Positions 23,765 through 32,433 of a stretch of DNA of 64,000 bases are shown one piece after another. Source of the stretch: Acinetobacter marinus (lineage in GTDB: Bacteria; Pseudomonadota; Gammaproteobacteria; Pseudomonadales; Moraxellaceae); the NCBI RefSeq assembly GCF_900096915.1, contig NZ_FMYK01000001.1:1-64000 (forward strand), in the 5' to 3' direction. The notes under the pieces were generated by a model. That model worked only from the letters and a program-made list of their open reading frames with translations, was not told the origin of the DNA and made no database searches. Position numbers and translations under genes: made by a program. How positions within the stretch are numbered: the stretch's first letter is position 1; each line of letters opens with the position of its first letter.

Positions 23765-24253
23765 ATGATGAAAATGAACCTCAATGCACTCAGTAATCGC
23801 TTTGATCAAATCACAGAAACGATTCAAGCGAAACTTGATCAACTTCCACCTCGTGATCGTTTTGCCATTATTATTTTGACGATTTTTTTAACTGTGACGG
23901 CGATCGGGCTCATGCTGTGGTTTAGCCATAGTTCGGCAGAAAAACAGCAACAACGCCTTGTGGAAATGAAAGAAACCATTCACTGGATGCAAAGCAATGC
24001 AGTGAAAATGTCGAATCAATCGGCTGAAATGACGACTGCACGTGACAAAGTACAACGTGTATCGCAACAACTGGGTTTAAGAGTACAAAGCCAAGAAAGT
24101 AATAATCAATTGAAACTGATCGTGTCACATCAGAACTATGCCGTGCTTGCAAATTTCCTGACGCAACTTGCCCAGCAAGGCGTCACCATTGTCAGCCTAG
24201 ATATGCAAAAACAACCAAGTGGCGAGATTCAACTGTCTACTACAGTACAGTAG
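23765..24253 (+). CDS. gspM: Type II secretion system protein GspM
   Basis: This 162-residue bitopic protein has one N-terminal membrane helix, FAIIILTIFLTVTAIGLMLW, near residues 33-52, a coiled-coil stretch after it, and a small C-terminal ferredoxin-like domain. It lies 12 bases downstream of gspL and would form the GspL-GspM inner-membrane platform. AGGGAAAAG gives the RBS. Confidence 0.88.
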   Translation: MMKMNLNALSNRFDQITETIQAKLDQLPPRDRFAIIILTIFLTVTAIGLMLWFSHSSAEKQQQRLVEMKETIHWMQSNAVKMSNQSAEMTTARDKVQRVSQQLGLRVQSQESNNQLKLIVSHQNYAVLANFLTQLAQQGVTIVSLDMQKQPSGEIQLSTTVQ

Positions 24254-24388
24254 CATAAGGTGTAATCAGAACGTTGTCTAAGTGCCGAATACGATCAGCA
24301 CAATCGCTAAATCTGCGTTTACATCGGCATTGAATGCTTTATACTTAAAGGAATAATCTCGTTATTTGCCAAGTTGAATTGATTTATT

Positions 24389-24985
24389 ATGCTGATTCGC
24401 AAGTTATTTAAGTTTGAAAATGCGCATATCGTCCGTAACTGTAGTTCAGATCGTTGCAAACGCTCGATTCATGGACACAGTTATAAGGTCGAGGTATTGT
24501 TGCAAGCGAATCGCCTTGATCATGGGCAGATGGTCTATGACTTTGGTTTGATGAAAGGCATTATTAAAGACTTAATTGATAGCTTTGACCATGCGATTAC
24601 TTTTTGGGATAAAGATGACGCAGATTATGTGACCGCCTGTAAAAACTTTAGTGCACGTTGGATTGCCTTACCTGTTTCGCCATCGGCAGAGCAGTTTTCC
24701 CGAGTGTTTTTCTTCCTCGTTGATGCGGTGCTCAAACATACCAATATGCAAAATGGCGAAGGCGATGTCACACTGCATTCTGTGATCGTGCATGAAACAG
24801 ATACAGGTTATGCGCAGTGTTTCCGTGAAGATATTGAAAATGTACAAATGGGCGAATTGTCCCTTGCCGAAATCGTGTTTTCTGAACAAGTGAAAAATGA
24901 GTGGGCAATGCCTGATATGTACGATCGCTTAAAAAATGGCGAGTTGTTCGACAATCCTCTGGTTGATTTGCAAGTCAAGGTTTAA
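24389..24985 (+). CDS. queD: 6-carboxytetrahydropterin synthase QueD-like protein
   Basis: The 198-residue protein has the zinc histidines of the 6-pyruvoyl-tetrahydropterin synthase fold: one in FENAH at residue 12 and two in HGHSYKVEV near 29-31, with a catalytic Cys in CSSDRC. The DHAITFW and HETDTGYAQC segments complete the active site. QueD makes the queuosine precursor 6-carboxy-tetrahydropterin. At 198 residues it is longer than the typical 120-residue QueD and has an acidic C-terminal extension. No other queuosine gene is nearby, so a related pterin role cannot be excluded. Confidence 0.8.
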   Translation: MLIRKLFKFENAHIVRNCSSDRCKRSIHGHSYKVEVLLQANRLDHGQMVYDFGLMKGIIKDLIDSFDHAITFWDKDDADYVTACKNFSARWIALPVSPSAEQFSRVFFFLVDAVLKHTNMQNGEGDVTLHSVIVHETDTGYAQCFREDIENVQMGELSLAEIVFSEQVKNEWAMPDMYDRLKNGELFDNPLVDLQVKV

Positions 24986-25187
24986 TATAACCGTTATCGT
25001 TTCTTTTTCTTTAGTCGTAGATTGCGTAAAAATCAGCATAGCAATTTGCACTGATTAAAAAATTTGCTTAAATTAACATCGTTTTGAGTGGTTTTTATGC
25101 GCAGGTAGCAATGACCATTGTGCATTGAAAAATTGACATTGAATACGTCACTCAAATGGTGTTTTTAAAAATTAGGGAAAGCAATCA

Positions 25188-25958
25188 ATGCAGGATAGCG
25201 GGGCAACCGACCTTCAATTCTCAAGCCAAGATATCGCAACACAGTCAGCAAATGTGGCGCAAGATGATGCCCGTTTGTCACGGGTCAAAATCGATGATCG
25301 TTGGAAAGCGCCACTGTCGGAATTCTTGCTCAGTGACACCATGCAAAATTTACGTGATTTTTTGGCAGAAGCACAGCAAGACCAACAAATCGTTTATCCA
25401 CCGAATGCACAGATTTTTCGTGCGTTAAATGACACGCCACTCGATCAAGTCAAAGCGGTGATTTTGGGTCAAGATCCCTATCACGGTGCTGGGCAGGCGA
25501 ATGGTCTGAGTTTTTCTGTGAATAAAGGCATCGCTTTACCGCCTTCACTGCGTAATATTTATCATGAGTTGCGTACAGATTTGGGGATTCAACCACCAGC
25601 GCATGGCGATCTGAGCCAGTGGGCTGCGCAAGGTGTATTGCTTTTAAATAGTGTGTTGACCGTGGAACAAGGCAAACCAACATCACATCAAAAGCAAGGC
25701 TGGGAGCAATTTACCGATGCGGTGATTGATGTGATCAATGAACAGCGTCAATCGGTGGTGTTTATCTTGTGGGGCGCTTATGCCCAGCGCAAAGGACAAC
25801 GCATCGATGACAGTAAACATTTGGTGTTAAAAGCGGCACACCCCTCGCCATTATCTGCCAATCGAGGCGGATTTTTTGGCTGTAAAGTATTTTCAAAAAC
25901 GAATCATTATCTTCAATCTCAAGGCATTGCGCCAATCGACTGGCAACTCGACGCATAA
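25188..25958 (+). CDS. ung: Uracil-DNA glycosylase
   Basis: The 256-residue family 1 enzyme excises uracil from DNA. The catalytic water-activating loop GQDPYHG is at residues 94-100 (Asp96) and the DNA-intercalating loop HPSPLSA is near 211-217. It has an N-terminal extension of about 35 residues compared with E. coli Ung. The start follows AGGGAAAG. The next gene begins 15 bases downstream, so the two are probably co-transcribed. Confidence 0.96.
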   Translation: MQDSGATDLQFSSQDIATQSANVAQDDARLSRVKIDDRWKAPLSEFLLSDTMQNLRDFLAEAQQDQQIVYPPNAQIFRALNDTPLDQVKAVILGQDPYHGAGQANGLSFSVNKGIALPPSLRNIYHELRTDLGIQPPAHGDLSQWAAQGVLLLNSVLTVEQGKPTSHQKQGWEQFTDAVIDVINEQRQSVVFILWGAYAQRKGQRIDDSKHLVLKAAHPSPLSANRGGFFGCKVFSKTNHYLQSQGIAPIDWQLDA

Positions 25959-25973
25959 CGGAATATTGACATC

Positions 25974-27092
25974 ATGACTGACTATATCAATCACCCTGAT
26001 ATTTTAGTAGAAGAACTGAAAAATGGCTGGTGGGCGGTGCGTTTAAATCGCCCAAAGTCGTTGCACGCATTAGATGAGCAGATCGTTATTGCTTTGCATT
26101 CGATTTTTGAATATTTACATAGCAATGATGCAGTCAAAGCGGTGTGGTTTGATTCTACTACGCCGAAAGCATTCTGTGCAGGCGGTGATGTGCGTAAGTT
26201 GCGCCAATTGGTGATTAATGAAGAAGTCGAGCAAGCCAAGGCATTCTTTCACCATGAATATGCATTAGATCGACTGCTGCATCATTATGTTAAGCCTGTT
26301 GTGGTCTGGGGTGAAGGTTATGTGATGGGTGGTGGGCTTGGTTTATTTATGGCAGCACCGTTTCGTCTAGTGACACCACATTCACGGCTTGCTATGCCTG
26401 AGATCAATATTGGACTGTATCCTGATGTCGGGGCGACACGTTTTCTTGCGGATCGAGGGGCAATTGGTTTATTCATCGGCATGACTGGCTCAATCATGAC
26501 GGCAGCGGGTGCCTATAGTATCGGCTGGGCGACCCACATGTGCGAACAAGGGCGTGAGAATGTCCTTGGACGCTTGACCCACATTCGTTGGCAGGACTAT
26601 CCTGCGGGCGATTATCGTGCCATTGATGATACCTTGAATAGTTTGCATCGTCCGCTGGCGGCAGGACCTTTGCAGGATTCACTGGATGTGATTCATAGCG
26701 TGTGTCGTGGTTCAGATTTTATGCAAGATGTACAAGCCATCAAAGGGCTGGCTACGGCTCGCAGTGATTGGCTTCGTCAAGCCAGTGAAAACCTAAGCAA
26801 TGGCTCACCAACCACAGCAGCAATTACGTGGCTGTTATGGCAATGGGCGAAACAGCATCGTTCTTGGAATGATGTTTTTACCTTAGAAGAAGAAATCTCT
26901 GCATGGAAAATCCAGCATGCGGACTTCATTGAAGGAGTGCGTGCACGTTTGGTGGATAAAGATCTTCAGCCAGCTTGGCAGGCGCAGGATTATCAAACAC
27001 TACGAGAGTTATTTCCACATTCTGTACCAAAGAGCGAACATATTGACAGCTGGAACGCATTACTGCGTCAATATGGTATTTTGATCGATTAG
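25974..27092 (+). CDS. Enoyl-CoA hydratase/isomerase family, 3-hydroxyisobutyryl-CoA hydrolase-like
   Basis: The 372-residue protein is of the long ECH_2 group. The oxyanion-hole segments are FCAGGDVRKL near residues 65-74 and GGGLGLFMAAPFR, followed by MPEINIGLYPDVGATRFL, where the Glu and Asp line up with catalytic residues of 3-hydroxyisobutyryl-CoA hydrolase. That enzyme acts in valine breakdown. No valine-pathway gene is adjacent, so substrate specificity is inferred from the family branch only. Confidence 0.82.
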   Translation: MTDYINHPDILVEELKNGWWAVRLNRPKSLHALDEQIVIALHSIFEYLHSNDAVKAVWFDSTTPKAFCAGGDVRKLRQLVINEEVEQAKAFFHHEYALDRLLHHYVKPVVVWGEGYVMGGGLGLFMAAPFRLVTPHSRLAMPEINIGLYPDVGATRFLADRGAIGLFIGMTGSIMTAAGAYSIGWATHMCEQGRENVLGRLTHIRWQDYPAGDYRAIDDTLNSLHRPLAAGPLQDSLDVIHSVCRGSDFMQDVQAIKGLATARSDWLRQASENLSNGSPTTAAITWLLWQWAKQHRSWNDVFTLEEEISAWKIQHADFIEGVRARLVDKDLQPAWQAQDYQTLRELFPHSVPKSEHIDSWNALLRQYGILID

Positions 27093-27113
27093 TCGCTGAG
27101 TTGTTTTTTTGCT

Positions 27114-27644
27114 ATGCAAGACGCTGAATTTCATGAAAAACGGGATGTCGATACACATCAAAACATTGATGAACAGTGGATGCATCTTGCCTTAGCACAA
27201 GCCAAACTCGCCGAAGCGCAAGGGGAAGTGCCTGTTGGAGCAGTGATTGTGCACCAAGGGCAAGTCATCGGTCAGGGATTTAACTGTCCAATTTCCAGTA
27301 ATGATCCAACTGCACATGCAGAGATTCAAGCGATTCGTCATGCTTGCCAAAATCTTCAAAACTATCGATTGCCAGAAGGCTCAACCTTGTATGTAACCTT
27401 AGAGCCGTGTACACAATGTGTTGGTGCGTTGGTGCATGCACGGATCAGTCGTGTGGTTTTTGCTGCAACTGAGCCTAGAGCTGGTTCTTTGGTGAGTGCC
27501 AGACAATTGATGAATGATGGCTTTTATAATCATTTTTTTGCCTTCGAAGGGGGCTGTTTGGCGGAGCAATCCGCTGAGCTACTTCGACAATTTTTTAAGG
27601 CTCGCCGTCAGAACAGCCAAGCAAACAACAAAATAAAACCGTAA
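27114..27644 (+). CDS. tadA: tRNA-specific adenosine deaminase TadA
   Basis: The 176-residue enzyme converts A34 to inosine in tRNA-Arg. The zinc site is complete: His68 and catalytic Glu70 in TAHAEIQ, and Cys99 and Cys102 in EPCTQC. The N-terminus has about 20 extra residues before the usual WMxxAL helix. ATG 27114 is used, while ATG 27180 would start inside that helix and is less likely. It follows the ECH gene by 21 bases. Confidence 0.93.
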   Translation: MQDAEFHEKRDVDTHQNIDEQWMHLALAQAKLAEAQGEVPVGAVIVHQGQVIGQGFNCPISSNDPTAHAEIQAIRHACQNLQNYRLPEGSTLYVTLEPCTQCVGALVHARISRVVFAATEPRAGSLVSARQLMNDGFYNHFFAFEGGCLAEQSAELLRQFFKARRQNSQANNKIKP

Positions 27645-27687
27645 AATGAATGGATTATTGTCTAAACCGATGTAAAGGAATAATGTT

Positions 27688-28137
27688 ATGACAAAGAAAT
27701 CGTCAAAAATGATTGTGATTGAACAAACTTTCAATCGTCCAGTAGCTGAGGTGTTTGACATTTTATCAAAACATGCCTCGTATAATCGTATTTTTAAACC
27801 GATTCAAGTGGTGCGTATTAAAGACTCGGCAGATCCACAGCGACCAGACGGCGTCGGTTCGGTACGCAAAATGGGTTTTGCTGCAATCAAACCGCTGCAA
27901 GAGCAAATTACCAAACTGATACCAAATGAGTTGATCGAATATAAAATCATTAATAATCCACTGGTACGCCATCATTTGGGACGTTTAACGTTTACTGCAA
28001 TCAATGAGAATACAACGCAATTGGTTTACAGCATCGAGTTTGATGGTAGAATCCCTTTTTCGAGTCGTATTGTCTTATCGCAATTAAAACTTGCTGTCGG
28101 ACGTGGTATGGCTGGGTTGGCAAAATCAATGCGATAA
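27688..28137 (+). CDS. SRPBCC-family protein (START-like lipid/ligand binding)
   Basis: The 149-residue protein shows the SRPBCC pattern: an N-terminal strand MIVIEQTFNRPVAEVFDILS, a central RKMGF and LIEYKI strand pair, and a long C-terminal helix. These proteins bind hydrophobic ligands or act as polyketide cyclase-like enzymes. No catalytic residue can be named. AAAGGAAT lies upstream of the ATG. It stands between tadA and cmk with short gaps. Confidence 0.8.
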   Translation: MTKKSSKMIVIEQTFNRPVAEVFDILSKHASYNRIFKPIQVVRIKDSADPQRPDGVGSVRKMGFAAIKPLQEQITKLIPNELIEYKIINNPLVRHHLGRLTFTAINENTTQLVYSIEFDGRIPFSSRIVLSQLKLAVGRGMAGLAKSMR

Positions 28138-28184
28138 ATTGATTTGCCTTATTTTTTGGATTTCTCCTTATTTTTGGATGTTGC

Positions 28185-28868
28185 ATGTCTATACACATTA
28201 TTACCATTGATGGTCCAAGTGGTTCAGGCAAAGGCACTTTAGCCACTATGCTGGCTGAGCATTATGGCTATCACTTGCTGGATTCAGGGGCGATTTATCG
28301 TTTACTTGGATTGAGTTTGTATCAGCGTCAGTTGCTTGATCAGTTGGATACGGCGCTCGATCAGTGTGTAGACGTAGCAAAAAACTTGGCGATTGAGTTT
28401 TTACCTAGCCTTGATGGCATCCGAGTATTACTTGACGGGCAAGATGTGACTGCGCAAATTCGTACTGAAGAAGTCGGCGCATTTGCCTCACAAGTGGCAG
28501 CGATTCCTGCGCTACGTGATGCATTATTACAACGTCAAAAAGATTTTGCACAAGCCCCAGGTTTAATTGCTGATGGTCGTGACATGGCGACTACGGTTTT
28601 TCCGCATGCAATTGCCAAAATCTATCTCACAGCTTCAGCACAATCGCGTGCAGAGCGCCGTGTAAAACAGTTGCAAGGTATGGGTGCTGATGCTAAAATA
28701 GACGCCATTTTAGCCAACATCGAAGCACGTGATAAGCGTGATAGGGAACGAACGGTTGCGCCACTTAAGCCTGCCGACGATGCCAAAGTGATTGATAGTT
28801 CAGCATTATCTATCGAACAAGTGTTCGAGGAAATGCGTCAATATATCGATCAGCAACTCGCTCAATAA
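28185..28868 (+). CDS. cmk: Cytidylate kinase
   Basis: The 227-residue enzyme phosphorylates CMP and dCMP. The P-loop GPSGSGKGT is at residues 10-18, the LDSGAIYR substrate-binding segment follows, and the DGRDMATTVFP and RDKRDRERTVAPL lid motifs are intact. It lies directly before rpsA, the arrangement cmk-rpsA-ihfB seen in E. coli and other gamma-proteobacteria. Confidence 0.96.
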   Translation: MSIHIITIDGPSGSGKGTLATMLAEHYGYHLLDSGAIYRLLGLSLYQRQLLDQLDTALDQCVDVAKNLAIEFLPSLDGIRVLLDGQDVTAQIRTEEVGAFASQVAAIPALRDALLQRQKDFAQAPGLIADGRDMATTVFPHAIAKIYLTASAQSRAERRVKQLQGMGADAKIDAILANIEARDKRDRERTVAPLKPADDAKVIDSSALSIEQVFEEMRQYIDQQLAQ

Positions 28869-29000
28869 GCACGAGTTCAGTGTTTGCTAATACATATTTA
28901 AATCAAGTTTTGGATTTGACGGTCAGTGCTAGGTCAAATTTGAAACTCAACGAAACCGCTCTTGAACTGATCCAAGGCGTTATTTATTACTAGGTATATC

Positions 29001-30686
29001 ATGACCGAATCTTTTGCAGCCCTCTTTGAAGAAAGTGAATTAAATCTTAACGTCGAAAAGGGTGCAGTCATCCAAGGTGTTGTTGTTAGTATTGACGACG
29101 ACTGGGTAACCGTTGACACAGGTCTTAAATCAGAAGGCGTTGTGGCTCGTGCAGAATTCTTAAATGAACAACGTGAGCTTGAAGTTGCTGTTGGCGACAA
29201 CGTAGATGTTGTTGTTGAAGCACTTGACAATGGTATGGGTCAAACTGTTTTATCACGTGAAAAAGCAAAACGTGCTGAAACTTGGACGAAACTTGAAAAA
29301 ATCTTTGAAGATGGTGAAATCGTTACTGGTCTCATCTCTGGTAAAGTCAAAGGTGGTTTCACTGTTGACATCGGTCCAGTTCGTGCATTCTTGCCAGGTT
29401 CATTGGTAGACACTCGTCCAATCCGTGATACTACACACCTTGAAGGCAAAGAGCTTGAGTTCAAAGTCATCAAATTAGATGCAAAACGTAATAACGTAGT
29501 TGTATCTCGTCGTGCAGTGATGGAAGCTGAATCTTCAGCTGATCGTGAAGCGCTACTTTCTCAACTTGAGGAAGGTCAAACTGTTACAGGTACAATCAAG
29601 AACCTTACAGAATACGGTGCATTCGTTGACCTTGGCGGTATCGACGGTCTTCTACACATCACAGATATGGCTTGGAAACGTATCAAGCATCCATCTGAAG
29701 TGGTAGAAGTTGGTCAAGAAGTGACTGTGAAAGTCCTTAAATTTGACAAAGAACGTAACCGTGTATCTTTGGGCTTGAAACAATTGGGTCAAGATCCTTG
29801 GATGGAAATCATGAGCCGTTATCCAAAAGGCTCTATCGTGAAAGCACGTGTAACCAACTTAACTGACTACGGTTGCTTCGCAGAAATTGCTGAAGGTGTA
29901 GAAGGTCTTGTTCACGTTTCAGAAATGGATCACACCAACAAAAACATCCACCCATCTAAAGTTGTTCAGATCGGTGATGAAGTTGATGTGATGGTACTTG
30001 AAGTTGACGAAGAGCGTCGTCGTATTTCGCTTGGTATCAAACAAACTCGTGCGAATCCATGGGAAGAGTTTGCGAAAAACAATGAGAAAGGCAACAAAGT
30101 ATCTGGTTCAATCAAGTCAATCACTGACTTTGGTATCTTCATCGGTCTTGATGGCGGTATCGACGGTCTAGTTCACTTGTCAGATATTTCTTGGAATGAG
30201 TCTGGTGAAGATGCAATCCGTCGTTATAAGAAAGGTGACACTGTAGAAGCTGTGATCTTGTCTGTAGACGCTGAAGGCAACCGCATCAGCCTAGGTATCA
30301 AGCAATTGAACAGCGATCCATTCAATGATTTCCTTGCTGCTAACGAACGTGGTGCTTTGGTTAAAGGTACTGTGACTGCTGTTGATGCCAAAGGCGCAAC
30401 TGTGAAGTTGGCTGACGAAGTTGAAGCACAGTTGAAAGCATCTGAAATCAACCGTGATCGCGTTGAAGATGCAACTAAATTCTTAGAAGTTGGTCAAGAA
30501 GTTGAAGCGAAGATCATCAATGTCGATCGTAAATCTCGTGCGATTAACTTGTCGATCAAAGCAAAAGACGAAGCTGAAGAGAAAGAAGCATTGAACAATG
30601 CACGTCAAGCGGCTGCACAAGCTGGTGGCGATGCCAATGGTCCTAAAACTTTGGGCGACTTGATCAAAGCAGCTCAAAACAAGTAA
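29001..30686 (+). CDS. rpsA: 30S ribosomal protein S1
   Basis: The 561-residue protein is made of six S1 RNA-binding repeats. Repeat boundaries can be followed by the recurring motifs DYGCFAEI, DFGIFIGL, EYGAFVDL and RISLGIKQ. It recruits mRNA to the 30S subunit. Codon choice is strongly biased, as expected for an abundant protein. No clear Shine-Dalgarno precedes the ATG, which is normal for rpsA, where S1 recognises its own leader. A hairpin terminator separates it from ihfB. Confidence 0.98.
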   Translation: MTESFAALFEESELNLNVEKGAVIQGVVVSIDDDWVTVDTGLKSEGVVARAEFLNEQRELEVAVGDNVDVVVEALDNGMGQTVLSREKAKRAETWTKLEKIFEDGEIVTGLISGKVKGGFTVDIGPVRAFLPGSLVDTRPIRDTTHLEGKELEFKVIKLDAKRNNVVVSRRAVMEAESSADREALLSQLEEGQTVTGTIKNLTEYGAFVDLGGIDGLLHITDMAWKRIKHPSEVVEVGQEVTVKVLKFDKERNRVSLGLKQLGQDPWMEIMSRYPKGSIVKARVTNLTDYGCFAEIAEGVEGLVHVSEMDHTNKNIHPSKVVQIGDEVDVMVLEVDEERRRISLGIKQTRANPWEEFAKNNEKGNKVSGSIKSITDFGIFIGLDGGIDGLVHLSDISWNESGEDAIRRYKKGDTVEAVILSVDAEGNRISLGIKQLNSDPFNDFLAANERGALVKGTVTAVDAKGATVKLADEVEAQLKASEINRDRVEDATKFLEVGQEVEAKIINVDRKSRAINLSIKAKDEAEEKEALNNARQAAAQAGGDANGPKTLGDLIKAAQNK

Positions 30687-30741
30687 GTCATGTTGACTTT
30701 TAGTTTGTTTGTTTTTTACTAAAAGTTTATAGTTTTACTGT

Positions 30742-30781
30742 AAAAGGTGGCATTAGATACAGATCTAGTGCTACCTTTTTG
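30742..30781 (+). terminator. Rho-independent terminator between rpsA and ihfB
   Basis: A 17-base arm beginning AAAAGGTGGCATTAGAT pairs, with two G-U pairs, with the arm ending CTACCTTTT, followed by further T residues. Confidence 0.85.
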
Positions 30782-30836
30782 TATTTAAACAGGTTATTAT
30801 TTAAAATTAGAACATTACACATGGAGATGAGATCTC

Positions 30837-31142
30837 ATGACAACGGAAGCATTAAATAAGTCCGATCTTATTGTAAAAATCTCAGAAAAAAATCCACATT
30901 TGGCAGAGCCCTTAGTAGAAGATGCCATTAAGATCATGATTGATCACATGATTGATGCACTTTCAAATAATCAACGTATCGAAATTCGTGGTTTTGGTAG
31001 TTTTGCATTACATCATCGTCAACCACGTGTTGGACGTAATCCAAAAACAGGTGAAAAAGTTCAAGTCGCAGCCAAAGCTGTACCGCACTTTAAACCTGGT
31101 AAGGCGTTACGTGATGCGGTCAATGAACAAGTTGCACCATAA
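30837..31142 (+). CDS. ihfB: Integration host factor subunit beta
   Basis: The 101-residue protein has the HU/IHF fold with the DNA-bending arm GRNPKTGEKV and the RIEIRGFGSF strand. The position after rpsA and the N-terminus ALNKSDLIVKISEKNPHL mark it as the beta subunit and not HU. IHF bends DNA and typically helps sigma-54 activators reach their promoters, which is relevant to the promoter at 1500. Confidence 0.95.
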   Translation: MTTEALNKSDLIVKISEKNPHLAEPLVEDAIKIMIDHMIDALSNNQRIEIRGFGSFALHHRQPRVGRNPKTGEKVQVAAKAVPHFKPGKALRDAVNEQVAP

Positions 31143-31217
31143 TTACTTGCACGAATTCATTTGATCTATCGATTTGAGTTAAAATACCAAAGTATGTAAA
31201 CAATAAAGGAAAATGAA

Positions 31218-31571
31218 ATGCGTATTTTTTTGATTGCGCTGACAGTGGCAATTTTTGCTTATGCACTGGGTTTGGTTTTACAAAACCCAGCTGAGCTTGC
31301 GGTGAATTTGTTATTTGTACAAGTTCCTGCAATGCGTCTCGGTTTATTATTATTACTGACTTTAGTGCTGGGTATCATTTTAGGCTTATTGTTGTTATCC
31401 ATTAAAGTGATACAAAAAAGTTGGGAAATCAAGCGCTTGCGTAAAGACATTGATTATTTGCGTAAACAGCAGATCCAATCAGCACAAAATGCTGCAGCTG
31501 ACGCCGCCGCTGCCGCAAGACATGAAAAAACTGTCTTGGATGTACATCCAAACGACAAAAGCCCTTTATAA
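31218..31571 (+). CDS. lapA: LapA-family inner-membrane protein (DUF1049)
   Basis: The 117-residue protein has two membrane helices (about 2-19 and 40-62) followed by a basic coiled coil ending in an Ala-rich tail. This is the LapA layout; in E. coli LapA works with LapB in control of lipopolysaccharide synthesis. In E. coli lapA-lapB precede pyrF; here pyrF follows directly and lapB is missing. AAGGAAAATG gives the start. Confidence 0.85.
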   Translation: MRIFLIALTVAIFAYALGLVLQNPAELAVNLLFVQVPAMRLGLLLLLTLVLGIILGLLLLSIKVIQKSWEIKRLRKDIDYLRKQQIQSAQNAAADAAAAARHEKTVLDVHPNDKSPL

Positions 31572-31585
31572 TGGGCTTTTTTTTC
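31557..31585 (+). terminator. Rho-independent terminator overlapping the lapA stop
   Basis: AAAAGCCC at 31557-31564 pairs with GGGCTTTT at 31573-31580, followed by more T. The lapA stop codon lies in the loop. Confidence 0.8.
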
Positions 31586-31633
31586 GTGTATTGATTTTCG
31601 CCATGATGTGGCGAATTTTTAGAGGTTGTCGTT

Positions 31634-32314
31634 TTGAGTATTATTGTTGCCTTAGATGCAAAAAGTCATGATCAAGCATTGGCGATGGTGGATCAGCTTG
31701 ATCCAGCGCAGTGTCGTGTCAAAGTTGGAAAAGAATTATTTACGCATGCAGGTCCAGATGTGGTGAAAGCCTTGCATCAGCGTGGCTTTGAGGTTTTTTT
31801 AGATTTAAAATTTCATGATATTCCAAATACAGCTGCACAAGCGGTTTTGGCGGCTGCCGATCTGGGTGTGTGGATGGTGAATGTACATGCCAGTGGCGGA
31901 CGCAAGATGATGCAAACCTGTGCTGAGCGTCTAGCACAGCATCAGCACCAAACCAAGCTGATTGCTGTGACGGTACTGACCTCCATGGGGCGTGAGGATT
32001 TGCGTGATATTGGTTTGGATATTGATCCGCAAGCGCAAGTATTGCGCCTAGCAAAACTCACTCATGAATGCGGTTTAGATGGTGTGGTGTGTTCAGCGCA
32101 AGAAGCAAAAATGCTACGTGCCGAAATTGGTGCAGATTTTGAATTAGTGACCCCTGGGATTCGTCCAGTCGGGAGTAGTGCAGATGATCAAAAACGGATT
32201 GTGACACCAGTGCAAGCAATGCAAGATGGTGTAACACATTTAGTGATTGGGCGTCCAATTACTCAGGCAGAAAATCCGAAACAAGTATTGAATGATATTT
32301 TTGTAAGCATTTAA
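31634..32314 (+). CDS. pyrF: Orotidine 5'-phosphate decarboxylase
   Basis: The 226-residue enzyme makes UMP from OMP. The active-site segment DLKFHDIPNT (Lys and Asp charge network) and the C-terminal VTPGIRP and VIGRPIT phosphate-binding motifs are present. The frame starts with TTG at 31634, eight bases after GAGG; no ATG is available at a family-like position, so TTG is taken as the true start. Confidence 0.96.
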   Translation: MSIIVALDAKSHDQALAMVDQLDPAQCRVKVGKELFTHAGPDVVKALHQRGFEVFLDLKFHDIPNTAAQAVLAAADLGVWMVNVHASGGRKMMQTCAERLAQHQHQTKLIAVTVLTSMGREDLRDIGLDIDPQAQVLRLAKLTHECGLDGVVCSAQEAKMLRAEIGADFELVTPGIRPVGSSADDQKRIVTPVQAMQDGVTHLVIGRPITQAENPKQVLNDIFVSI

Positions 32315-32433
32315 TCCTAAAATTTCACTGTATCAATTGTTGTAGGTGGTTGGTGCATGCGATCAATCGCCTTTTTCTTCGTACTGAAAAATGCTAGCAT
32401 AATGCGGTTTTCATTATTACTTTATTCAAAATT

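Noticed and set aside
28917..28950. Sigma-70 promoter for rpsA (TTGACG near 28917)
   Set aside because: No acceptable -10 box lies at 16-18 bases; the apparent -35 alone is not enough.
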